Positions 1-4,626 of a DNA stretch of 5,590 nt are shown piece by piece. Location of the stretch: positions 1-5,590 of the forward strand of contig CAYNQC010000087.1 of assembly GCA_964399235.1 (NCBI GenBank), written 5' to 3'. The position numbers and the translations under genes are program-made. Source of the stretch: DASPPK01 sp964399235 (GTDB taxonomy: Archaea > Thermoproteota > Bathyarchaeia > Bathyarchaeales > Bathycorpusculaceae). The notes below the pieces were generated by a model. That model saw only the letters and a list, made by a program, of their open reading frames with translations, was not told where the DNA came from and did not search any database. How positions within the stretch are numbered: position 1 is the stretch's first letter; every line of letters begins with the position of its first letter.

Positions 1-31
1 TCGAACAATAGAAATGAGCGGAGTCCAAACG

Positions 32-39
32 TTTATTAT
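32..39 (+). promoter_or_regulatory. TATA-like box for the GNAT gene
   Basis: TTTATTAT is centred near 36, so an archaeal start about 26 bp downstream would fall near 62, only a few bases before the ATG at 69. That predicts a nearly leaderless mRNA, which agrees with the absence of a Shine-Dalgarno site before this ATG. Judged by position and composition only. Confidence 0.4.
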
Positions 40-68
40 GTTTCCACTCGCCGTTTATCACGACGAAA

Positions 69-965
69 ATGACTCTTCGGTTTCGAAGCTTTGTGAAGAA
101 GGACCTTTCGGGACTAGTCGCTCTTTTCAATACTGTTCGCAAAGGATCCTATGAATTCATGCCCCTCACTGAAGAGGAAGTGTTCGCCAGAATACAAGGA
201 GACACTTCTCAGGTCTTGATTGCCGAAGACAACGGCGAAATCGTGGGCTCGGTAACCTATAGCAACGGACACTGGGGGGAAGAAATCAGATGGCTTGCTG
301 TTTACACCAGATCTGATAAAAAGGCCATAGAAGATACGCTCGTTGGAGAGGCCGAGAAACTCGTCCATGGAGAATCAGTTTTCACCTCAGTCGAGTCTGA
401 AAGTCCGAGAATCAAAGAATGGAAGGATCGAGGCTACAATGTTGATGGAGGCCTCTACCAGATGATCGCCCGACTTGACCTAAGACGCCCAGTTCCACCG
501 ATTCCTGAAGGAACTATTCTGCGCAGTATGGAAAAGAAAGAGGGAAAAAAGACAGCTGAAATGGTTAACGGGGTTTTCGAATGGGAGAGACTCACGCCAG
601 ATTTTGCTGAAAAAGCAAGGTCCGAGTCGTCGCCTTTCAGTGAAGAATGGGTTCATCTCGCGGAGGTTCAGCAGAAGATAGTTTCTGTCGTTGTTGCTTG
701 GCCTGCAGTCAAATACAATAGGTATTTTGGAGCGAAGCGAGGCTACTTAGGTCCAGCTGCCACAGTCGTGGAATTTCGCTCGAAGAAACTCGCGTCTGCT
801 CTCACAGTGCGCGCCATGAACTTTCTGTATGAGAAAGGCATGGACGAAGTCGTCTTGCACACTTCCGAGCGCAACATTCCATCGATTACTCTGCTTAGAA
901 ACATCGGATTTGAAATTGGTTATAAGTGGAAATTCCTGAGAAAGTATGTGAAACAGAAAGGCTGA
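69..965 (+). CDS. GNAT-family N-acetyltransferase, two tandem GNAT domains
   Basis: A 298-residue protein that reads as two GNAT folds in tandem. GNAT enzymes move an acyl group from acyl-CoA to an amine; the substrate here cannot be told. The N-terminal domain (about 1-137) has the strand-turn-strand VLIAEDNGEIVGSV at 49-62 and a second core around 73-98. The C-terminal domain (about 148-298) has a core strand at 226-235 followed by FRSKKLASAL (236-245), and the typical closing motif N-I-P-S-I-T-L-L-R-N-I-G-F at 269-281. In both domains the usual glycine-rich acyl-CoA loop (R/Q-x-x-G-x-G/A) is degraded: FRSKKLASAL in the C-terminal domain has no glycine. One domain may therefore be structural, or CoA binding may be weak. 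The start ATG at 69 follows a TATA-like box at leaderless spacing. It stands alone and converges with the response-regulator gene on the other strand. Family assignment is firm, function unknown. Confidence 0.85.
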   Translation: MTLRFRSFVKKDLSGLVALFNTVRKGSYEFMPLTEEEVFARIQGDTSQVLIAEDNGEIVGSVTYSNGHWGEEIRWLAVYTRSDKKAIEDTLVGEAEKLVHGESVFTSVESESPRIKEWKDRGYNVDGGLYQMIARLDLRRPVPPIPEGTILRSMEKKEGKKTAEMVNGVFEWERLTPDFAEKARSESSPFSEEWVHLAEVQQKIVSVVVAWPAVKYNRYFGAKRGYLGPAATVVEFRSKKLASALTVRAMNFLYEKGMDEVVLHTSERNIPSITLLRNIGFEIGYKWKFLRKYVKQKG

Positions 966-968
966 TCA

Positions 969-986
969 GAATCGCTGTAGCGATTC
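969..986. repeat. Perfect 8-bp inverted repeat after the GNAT gene
   Basis: GAATCGCT-GT-AGCGATTC begins 4 nt after the GNAT stop codon. The RNA could form a stem of about seven pairs with a four-base loop. No T-run follows, so it is not a classical intrinsic terminator; it could protect the 3' end of the mRNA or bind a protein. Confidence 0.5.
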
Positions 987-1023
987 GAATATTGTTGAGT
1001 AATGTACTGTAAATAGAAGATCG

Positions 1024-1028
1024 AAAAA
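1024..1028 (-). terminator. T-rich terminator of the response-regulator gene
   Basis: On the minus strand, CCCTTTTTCGATCTT follows the response-regulator stop by about 15 nt. Archaeal RNA polymerase ends transcription at short T-runs. The same CCC-T5+ arrangement follows the GYD and MscL genes in this window. Confidence 0.4.
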
Positions 1029-1043
1029 GGGATGGAGAAATAG

Positions 1044-1514
1044 TCATTTACCTTTTTGAGCTATTTCGTTTTCGATGTCCAGTTCTCTTACTCTGGCCTG
1101 TATGAAGTCAGCTACGCGGTCCTGACTGTATTTCTTTTCTGCCTCTTGCCTGTTTAGCTGCTCATCAATGGTTTTGAGAACCTTCTTGACATCGAAAGGT
1201 TTCACTATGTAGGCATCTGCACCCTTGTTCACGGCGTCCACGGCATTCTGCAGGGTCGGATAGCCCGTTACTATGACTTTTCTCATTCTTGGTGTTGTGT
1301 CTTTGATTTTAGTAAGGAGTTCTATGCCTTCCATGTCTGGGAGCCGGATGTCGATTAGAGCGATGTTAAAGAATTTTCTTTTGCTTTTTTCTATTGCCTC
1401 TTTCGCAGTTGCTGCAGACTCGACAATGTACCCTTCATCTTCAAGTATGGCAATCACGACTTTTCTTATGTTTTCGTCGTCATCAACAACAAGGACTCTT
1501 GCGTTTCTACTCAT
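1044..1514 (-). CDS. Single-domain CheY-like response regulator with a helical tail
   Basis: A 156-residue phosphoacceptor receiver protein. The acidic pocket is D12/D13, the predicted phosphorylated aspartate is D55 (in LIDIRLPDMEG), and the switch residues are T83 and K105 (in the VKPF motif), so all catalytic positions of a working receiver are present. After about residue 118 there is no DNA-binding or enzymatic output domain, only a charged helical tail of some 40 residues (KKYSQDRVADF, RVRELDIENE) that probably mediates partner binding. The ATG at 1512-1514 overlaps the end of the upstream gene by 8 nt and is preceded by GAGGTGA (1521-1527) at ideal spacing inside that gene, so the two are translated together. 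No histidine kinase is encoded in the window; the partner must be elsewhere. Output presumably runs through protein-protein contacts, perhaps with the SSLGDS proteins next door (inference). Confidence 0.93.
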   Translation of the reverse strand: MSRNARVLVVDDDENIRKVVIAILEDEGYIVESAATAKEAIEKSKRKFFNIALIDIRLPDMEGIELLTKIKDTTPRMRKVIVTGYPTLQNAVDAVNKGADAYIVKPFDVKKVLKTIDEQLNRQEAEKKYSQDRVADFIQARVRELDIENEIAQKGK

Positions 1515-1842
1515 CTATTTTCACCTCTCCTGCATGAACGATTCGCCTCTTTGCATCGCTAACCGATAGAACCAAGTCAGTATCTTGTACCTCCTGGAAA
1601 TCCAGACCTAGCTTCGCATAGAAGGATTGAGCGATGATTTTCTCTATGTATGGCGCACCCGCCCCAAAGATTCTTTCTAGCGCTTGTTTGAATCCGGTGA
1701 GATTCTTTGGGATATCATTCTTCTTCAGTTGAAAAGAAGCTTCAAGATGATAGAGGATTGCTTGACGCGGCGAATCTCCGAGCGAGGACAGGCCTTCGTC
1801 AATGGCGGCCAGGAGAACCTTTGCAAAATGATCTTGCGGCAA
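1507..1842 (-). CDS. Uncharacterised SSLGDS-core protein, paralogue B, TTG start
   Basis: A 111-residue soluble protein with no function I recognise. It aligns without gaps to the product of 1974-2315 over the first 75 residues (about 30 identities): F6, K8, D15, the block SSLGDS at 19-24, Q27, I29, HLE at 32-34, IP at 44-45, LE at 55-56, IFG at 58-60. The C-terminal third diverges and ends acidic (GEVKIDE). The start codon is TTG (1840-1842), supported by GAGGG seven to eight bases upstream (1849-1853) and by the paralogue beginning at the same alignment column. It has a likely TATA box of its own at 1894-1901. It overlaps the response-regulator gene by 8 nt, which suggests that the two act together in signal transduction. 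I have seen this core only in archaeal hypothetical proteins; no role should be assumed. Confidence 0.8.
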   Translation of the reverse strand: MPQDHFAKVLLAAIDEGLSSLGDSPRQAILYHLEASFQLKKNDIPKNLTGFKQALERIFGAGAPYIEKIIAQSFYAKLGLDFQEVQDTDLVLSVSDAKRRIVHAGEVKIDE

Positions 1843-1848
1843 TCGTTA

Positions 1849-1853
1849 CCCTC
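1849..1853 (-). promoter_or_regulatory. Shine-Dalgarno site supporting the TTG start
   Basis: On the minus strand GCGAGGGTAACGATTG places GAGGG six bases before the TTG at 1840-1842. This site decides the otherwise doubtful TTG start. Confidence 0.65.
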
Positions 1854-1893
1854 GCTTCGTTAATGCAGGTTTGGAATGAAACAAGACGAATGC

Positions 1894-1901
1894 TTCATAA
1901 A
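1894..1901 (-). promoter_or_regulatory. TATA-like box for the paralogue B / response-regulator operon
   Basis: TTTATGAA on the minus strand, in the 131-bp gap between the two paralogues. A start about 26 bp downstream gives a leader of roughly 30 nt that contains the Shine-Dalgarno site. It implies that the pair can be transcribed apart from the upstream paralogue. Confidence 0.4.
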
Positions 1902-1973
1902 TCGTTTGTGAACTTCGAATATGAATTACGGTCTTACTTCATGGCAAAGGCAGCAGTGATTGCTATTTCGGGT

Positions 1974-2315
1974 TCAGTTTTTCTTTTTCCGTCTTGAAAA
2001 GAGCTGTTCGGCTGTTTTGACGTAATCAGTAAACTTGAACTCTTTTCCTTCATCCCATCGCAGAGGTCTTCCTTTGGGTTCCATGGTTTCGTAGAGCTTT
2101 TTCATTATCAATATCTCAAGAAACCTGGTGCCGATTCCAAATATGCTCTCGAGTCCGTTTTCGAAATCCTCCAGACGGCACGGTATTTCACTTTTGGGAA
2201 CCTTGAATGTTTTTTCAAGGTGGAAGTAGATCGACTGTTTGGCCGAGTCGCCAAGCGAGGAGAATGCGTCGTCGACTGCCTCTAGAAAGAGTTTTTGAAA
2301 ATCCCTAGGGACCAT
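1974..2315 (-). CDS. Uncharacterised SSLGDS-core protein, paralogue A
   Basis: A 113-residue protein homologous to the next gene downstream (1507-1842), with SSLGDS at 19-24, HLE at 32-34 and the block LESIFGIG around 55-62; the C-terminus is strongly basic (SRRKKKN), opposite in charge to the acidic tail of its paralogue. The longest frame begins ten codons earlier (ATG at 2343-2345), but the start at 2313-2315 is preferred: it has GGAGG (2326-2330) upstream, it lines up exactly with the start of the paralogue, and a TATA box at 2364-2371 places the transcript start at about 2342, which would leave the longer form without a leader-borne ribosome site. Duplication of a signalling-associated gene next to a response regulator suggests a regulated pair or hetero-oligomer (inference). 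No known catalytic motif, signal peptide or membrane segment is visible. Confidence 0.8.
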   Translation of the reverse strand: MVPRDFQKLFLEAVDDAFSSLGDSAKQSIYFHLEKTFKVPKSEIPCRLEDFENGLESIFGIGTRFLEILIMKKLYETMEPKGRPLRWDEGKEFKFTDYVKTAEQLFSRRKKKN

Positions 2316-2325
2316 CGTGTAGATT

Positions 2326-2330
2326 CCTCC
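2326..2330 (-). promoter_or_regulatory. Shine-Dalgarno site choosing the shorter start of paralogue A
   Basis: GGAGG lies ten bases before the ATG at 2313-2315 on the minus strand (GGAGGAATCTACACGATG). It lies inside the longer reading frame, so it argues for the 113-residue product. Confidence 0.6.
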
Positions 2331-2347
2331 GAAATGTTTCCCCAATG

Positions 2348-2412
2348 GAGATCTCGATATGACTAATATAACTCGCTGAAGTGTTCTTAAGTTTAATCCC
2401 TACAGAGATCTC
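2348..2412. repeat. Two copies of the palindrome GAGATCTC around the paralogue A promoter
   Basis: The 8-bp palindrome occurs at 2348-2355, between TATA box and predicted start, and again at 2405-2412, upstream of the TATA box; the centres are 57 bp apart. The placement would suit an operator pair, but short palindromes also arise by chance. Confidence 0.35.
2364..2371 (-). promoter_or_regulatory. TATA box of paralogue A
   Basis: TTATATTA on the minus strand, centred at 2368, predicts transcription from about 2342 and a leader of about 27 nt. It is flanked by two copies of the palindrome GAGATCTC. Confidence 0.5.
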
Positions 2413-2597
2413 ATCTCGGTAAAGTTTAAGTCAAATGATAAATGTATCCGTGGAATTCCATTCCCTGGGAGGCTTGGCGTGATTCTGTTCCAATGTACCT
2501 CAGGGTTGACGTCATGTTTCCTGGCAATGCCAAACCTGTCGTTTCGTCTTAGCGCGCGCAGCTCGCACGTGGCAGAGAAAAAGGGGGAGAGTGGATA
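2400..2597 (-). other. Intergenic stretch with protein-like but start-less reading on both strands
   Basis: Between the GYD gene and paralogue A there is no ordinary gene. On the minus strand an open frame ending with TAG at 2400-2402 reads ...CELRALRRNDRFGIARKHD, then VNPEVHWNRITPSLPGNG, then IPRIHLSFDLNFTEMRSL; the composition looks like real protein but no ATG, GTG or TTG opens it, and the GYD terminator lies at its upstream end. On the plus strand, in the complementary phase, 2442-2552 is a 36-codon ATG frame rich in tryptophan and proline (MYPWNSIPWEAWRDSV...). It may be the 3' remnant of a lost gene, a tiny gene, or a conserved non-coding element; at most one of the readings is likely to be real. 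Confidence 0.25.
2578..2582 (-). terminator. T-rich terminator of the GYD gene
   Basis: On the minus strand CCCCCTTTTTCTCT lies about 20 nt after the GYD stop codon, the same form as the terminator after MscL. Confidence 0.45.
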
Positions 2598-2605
2598 TGG
2601 TTTTC

Positions 2606-2896
2606 TTATCGTTTCTTCAACGAGGCTATGAATTCGTCTATTGGAACGGCAGCCATGCTGGTCATTTTGATGGTTCCTCTTGCGCCGAGTTCGATCGAGA
2701 CTTTGCCTATGGTCTTATTGTCGGGGGCTTCTACGATGTTTACGAAGTCGTATGGTCCGAGAAGTGCATATTGACTGATCACTTTGACGCCGAGGGCTTC
2801 GAGTTCTTTGTTTACCTCTTTTATTCTTGCCGGTTTTTCTTTGATGGTTTTCCAGCCTTCGTCGGTCAAATTGGACAGCAAAATATAGTGCGGCAT
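2606..2896 (-). CDS. GYD-domain protein
   Basis: A 96-residue protein of the GYD family, small ferredoxin-like alpha/beta proteins common in archaea and bacteria whose biochemical role is unknown. It has the family's opening (MPHYILLSNLTDEGWKTI), a helix around residues 20-35, the signature G-P-Y-D at 47-50 followed by a strand (FVNIVEAPD), and the typical end (TSMAAVPIDEF). The length fits the family. The frame can be opened three codons earlier at a GTG (2903-2905), but the ATG at 2894-2896 is preferred: it matches the usual family start, and GGGTG lies six bases before it, overlapping the GTG. It is probably a single-gene unit, with a T-rich terminator following. Confidence 0.9.
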   Translation of the reverse strand: MPHYILLSNLTDEGWKTIKEKPARIKEVNKELEALGVKVISQYALLGPYDFVNIVEAPDNKTIGKVSIELGARGTIKMTSMAAVPIDEFIASLKKR

Positions 2897-2925
2897 GTCT
2901 AGCACCCGCTGACAGTTATGTGATG

Positions 2926-2938
2926 TTTTGAAATTTCA
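2926..2938 (-). promoter_or_regulatory. Possible promoter of the GYD gene
   Basis: An AT-rich stretch on the minus strand (TGAAATTTCAAAA) contains the perfect palindrome TGAAATTTCA (2929-2938). A start about 26 bp downstream would give a leader of around 10 nt. It is a weak TATA match, so it is tentative. Confidence 0.25.
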
Positions 2939-2965
2939 GTCTTTCTGCTTGAACATGAAAGAAAG

Positions 2966-2972
2966 AAAAAAA
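2966..2972 (-). terminator. T7 terminator of the MscL gene
   Basis: On the minus strand CCCTTTTTTTCTTTCTTTC follows the MscL stop codon after about 55 nt. It is the longest T-run in the window and lies just upstream of the GYD promoter region, separating the two units. Confidence 0.55.
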
Positions 2973-3028
2973 GGGTTCGCTTATTGACCCGTGCAGTTGA
3001 AGGTTGTCCAGTTGTTATACTATTGTGG

Positions 3029-3418
3029 CTATTCCATGCCCCATTTTTTTGCAACCTTCACGATCAGGAACACCACGAAGGCGACGATGATGAAGGTTAT
3101 CAGATGTACCAAGAAGTCTCCGACTCCGAATACCTGCGACATTACGGTGACCGCGTAGGTAGCCATGTCTTTCATGCCTGGAATTGCCAGTCCTATGGCG
3201 GGAAGCAGGAAGTCTTTGACGAGGGCTTGCACCAGGTTTCCGAGGTAGAGGCCCATGATGAAACCGACTGCGAGCCCGAGGACTTTGTATTTGGATATGA
3301 AGTCCATGAATTCTGCCCATAGCCCTTTTGGTGCTGGCGCTGCTGCGGGTGCGGGTTTTGGTTCCAGCAGTGTTCGTATTTTCTTCAATTCCTCTAGCAT
3401 ATCATCTTCTTTTGCCAA
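3029..3418 (-). CDS. mscL: Large-conductance mechanosensitive channel, MscL family
   Basis: An osmotic-stress release channel of the cytoplasmic membrane that opens under membrane tension. Counting from the longest start (GTG at 3425-3427, 132 residues), there is a charged N-terminal helix (KEDDMLEELKKIR), a proline-alanine linker at 23-34, the amphipathic segment GLWAEFMDFISKY (35-47), TM1 at about 48-71 (LGLAVGFIMGLYLGNL, matching the classical DLAVGVIIG region), the motif FLLPAIGL, a short outer loop and TM2 at about 104-126. The chain ends just after TM2, so the cytoplasmic C-terminal helix bundle of E. coli MscL is missing, while the N-terminal extension is added. The start is uncertain: the GTG has only weak GAAGG upstream; the TTG at 3416-3418 has a perfect GGTGA (3424-3428) five bases before it and is used here; an ATG lies at 3398-3400. 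It has its own TATA box at 3456-3463. Confidence 0.85.
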   Translation of the reverse strand: MAKEDDMLEELKKIRTLLEPKPAPAAAPAPKGLWAEFMDFISKYKVLGLAVGFIMGLYLGNLVQALVKDFLLPAIGLAIPGMKDMATYAVTVMSQVFGVGDFLVHLITFIIVAFVVFLIVKVAKKWGME

Positions 3419-3455
3419 AATATTCACCTTGCCTTCAGAGTCTCTTTCGATACGC

Positions 3456-3463
3456 TAATAAAA
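3456..3463 (-). promoter_or_regulatory. TATA box of mscL
   Basis: TTTTATTA on the minus strand, just after the 3' end of tRNA-Ile. A start near 3433 gives a leader of about 15 nt to the TTG start with the GGTGA ribosome site inside it, so mscL need not be co-transcribed with the tRNA. Confidence 0.5.
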
Positions 3464-3474
3464 GTTTGGATCAG

Positions 3475-3549
3475 TGGGCCGAGCCGGATTCGAACCGGCG
3501 ACCTTTCGGTTATCAGCCGAATGCTCCAGCCAAGCTGAGCTACCGGCCC
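3475..3549 (-). tRNA. tRNA-Ile(GAT)
   Basis: A complete 75-nt cloverleaf without intron. Acceptor GGGCCGG pairs with TCGGCCC (one G-T pair), D-stem GCTC/GAGC, anticodon stem TTCGG/CCGAA around loop CTGATAA with anticodon GAT, five-base variable loop AGGTC, T-arm GCCGG-TTCGAAT-CCGGC, discriminator A. CCA is not encoded (CTG follows), so the tail must be added enzymatically. Confidence 0.96.
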
Positions 3550-3580
3550 TCGATTTGGACATCTAGTATAGATTGTTGAG

Positions 3581-3589
3581 TATTTTTAA
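3581..3589 (-). promoter_or_regulatory. TATA box of tRNA-Ile
   Basis: TTAAAAATA on the minus strand, centred at 3585, predicts transcription from about 3559, ten bases before the mature 5' end. Confidence 0.55.
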
Positions 3590-3653
3590 GGGTTTTTGGA
3601 GAGGCGTTGCATCTGGGTGTGTTCTTCTTTGAGTGGACAGTCTGAGAAGTTTG

Positions 3654-4433
3654 TCATTCCAATATCGTTATGTCGTCGAGTGTTCGAATTCCCATTTCTT
3701 TGGCGGTGTTGACTATGCCGAAATCCACTCGGATCTGTGGCAGAAGAATCATTGCTTGTATTGTCTTTAGACCAGATTGTTTGGCTCGCAGGCATCTTGC
3801 GTGTCCGTCCAGTACATAGTACTTGTTTTTATATTCTAAGCAGACGATGGGAACTAGTATTTTGTCTATTCCTTCAATTTGAGCTTTCAGGACTTCGGGT
3901 TGTGTCGGTGAAACTTCCCGAAGGGCGACTGTTTTTCTCTTAAGGTAGAAGTGCATGTGGTATAGCGCTTCGTATTGCTTGAGGATGTTGAGGATGCGTC
4001 CCCAGGCTTTCAGAATTGGATCTTGTATCTTGCCTACTTCCTTGAATGGTAGGTCTTCGATTGAGGATTTTGGAACTTGTCGATAGCTTGTGCCTTGTGG
4101 GAATTCTAGGACTTCGACCTTGACCTTTTTTCTTTTCAGTTTTGTGTTTATGTAGACGCGGTGGTGTCCGTCGAGGACGAAGTAGTCGTTGTTTTTTTCC
4201 GCGGCAACGATGGGGACGTCGTATGCTTCGGTGACTATTTTCTTGAACACGAGTGCCACCTTGTCGTTTTCGAGGAAGTCTTCTGTTGGGAACAAGTTTG
4301 CCAATGGGACATTTTGAGAGGAACTGGTGAGTTTGACGTCGTAGATGATTTCTAGGCTTCTCTTGAGGCTGTCGACTTTTTGGGGGAGTGTTTCCCAGGT
4401 TGAGAGTTCGATTTTTCTTGTGGGCATTGTCAT
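3654..4433 (-). CDS. Tandem ParB/sulfiredoxin-like domain protein
   Basis: About 259 residues containing two related halves. Using numbering from the longest frame (TTG at 4437-4439), half one has PLANLFPTEDFLENDK (45-60), then VPIVAAEKNNDYFVLDGHHR ending at 94; half two has VPIVCLEYKNKYYVLDGHAR ending at 215. Each is the strand-turn-strand plus DGHxR signature of the ParB N-terminal/sulfiredoxin fold, which binds nucleotides. There is no HTH of a true ParB partition protein and no ParA neighbour, so chromosome partition is unlikely. Archaeal free-serine kinase SerK also uses a P-x-E segment followed by DGHHR, and half one shows the same order (P51-T-E53, then 90-94), so a small-molecule kinase or nucleotide sensor is possible; this is inference. 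Starts are ambiguous: TTG 4437-4439, ATG 4431-4433 (used here) or ATG 4425-4427, none with a clear Shine-Dalgarno site, consistent with a leaderless mRNA. It is transcribed divergently from tRNA-Arg. Confidence 0.82.
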   Translation of the reverse strand: MTMPTRKIELSTWETLPQKVDSLKRSLEIIYDVKLTSSSQNVPLANLFPTEDFLENDKVALVFKKIVTEAYDVPIVAAEKNNDYFVLDGHHRVYINTKLKRKKVKVEVLEFPQGTSYRQVPKSSIEDLPFKEVGKIQDPILKAWGRILNILKQYEALYHMHFYLKRKTVALREVSPTQPEVLKAQIEGIDKILVPIVCLEYKNKYYVLDGHARCLRAKQSGLKTIQAMILLPQIRVDFGIVNTAKEMGIRTLDDITILE

Positions 4434-4463
4434 GTGCAACGACGTGTAAGTTGGATCGTTTCT

Positions 4464-4471
4464 GTGTTTTA
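4464..4471 (-). promoter_or_regulatory. Possible TATA box of the ParB-like gene
   Basis: CTAAAACA on the minus strand predicts a start near 4442, about eight bases before the ATG at 4433, which fits a nearly leaderless mRNA. The AT-rich box at 4502-4509 could instead work in both directions. Confidence 0.3.
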
Positions 4472-4501
4472 GGGTTTTGGTCGGTGTGTCTCTAGGAACG
4501 C

Positions 4502-4509
4502 TTTTAATT
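4502..4509 (+). promoter_or_regulatory. TATA box of tRNA-Arg
   Basis: TTTTAATT, centred about 26 bp before the first base of the tRNA (4531), so transcription may begin at or next to the mature 5' end. Its near-symmetry means it could also serve the divergent ParB-like gene. Confidence 0.6.
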
Positions 4510-4530
4510 GGTTTTGTTGTATTCTTGTTT

Positions 4531-4626
4531 GGGCCCGTAGCCTAGTCAGGATTAAGGCGTCGGCCTTCGGAGCCGGAGATCTGAAAAGACCGGACATCCA
4601 GGGTTCAAATCCCTGCGGGCCCGCCA
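4531..4626 (+). tRNA. tRNA-Arg(TCG) with a 17-nt intron, CCA encoded
   Basis: Acceptor GGGCCCG pairs perfectly with CGGGCCC (4616-4622), D-stem GCCT/AGGC, anticodon stem TCGGC/GCCGG around CTTCGGA (anticodon TCG at 4567-4569), T-arm CAGGG-TTCAAAT-CCCTG, discriminator G at 4623, then CCA (4624-4626). Read unspliced, 22 bases separate anticodon stem and T-stem; removal of 17 leaves the normal five (AGATC). No long variable arm of the Leu/Ser type forms. Exons are 4531-4578 and 4596-4626. Unlike tRNA-Ile in this window, CCA is encoded. The 3' end is overlapped on the other strand by the endonuclease frame, and a second copy of the 3' half lies at 5559-5590. Confidence 0.93.
4579..4595 (+). other. 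17-nt non-canonical tRNA intron (position 45/46) with bulge-helix-bulge
   Basis: The bases ATCTGAAAAGACCGGAC are predicted to be removed. Exon CCGG (4573-4576) pairs with intron CCGG (4590-4593) as the 4-bp central helix; three-base bulges AGA (4577-4579) and ACA (4594-4596) follow it on the two strands, cut as AG^A and AC^A; TCT-GAAA-AGA closes the intron hairpin; GGA/TCC can form the outer helix with one unpaired G. Because CCGGA is repeated, other cut points give nearly the same tRNA, but this one satisfies the archaeal splicing-endonuclease geometry and gives the best match to the second 3' half. Confidence 0.75.

Noticed and set aside
2442..2552. 36-codon plus-strand frame as a confident small gene
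   Set aside because: There is no Shine-Dalgarno site and no family match I recognise, and the opposite strand is equally protein-like; kept only as an observation.
2591..2902. Plus-strand frame covering the GYD gene
   Set aside because: It is the antisense shadow of the GYD gene, whose family match and ribosome site are clear.
2984..3322. Overlapping frames on both strands across mscL
   Set aside because: They are aromatic- or arginine-rich shadows of the MscL reading frame, which has two proper membrane segments.
3586..3795. 69-codon minus-strand frame overlapping the end of the ParB-like gene
   Set aside because: It lies out of frame over a well-supported gene and the tRNA-Ile promoter region, with low-complexity composition and no family resemblance.
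4161..4355. Plus-strand 64-codon frame inside the ParB-like gene
   Set aside because: It is antisense to a conserved DGHHR region, with a valine/aspartate-rich shadow composition.
4531..4626. tRNA with a long variable arm (Leu/Ser class) instead of an intron
   Set aside because: The anticodon loop CTTCGGA gives TCG (Arg), and the 22 bases between stems do not form a normal variable-arm stem; removing 17 gives a standard class I tRNA with a bulge-helix-bulge.
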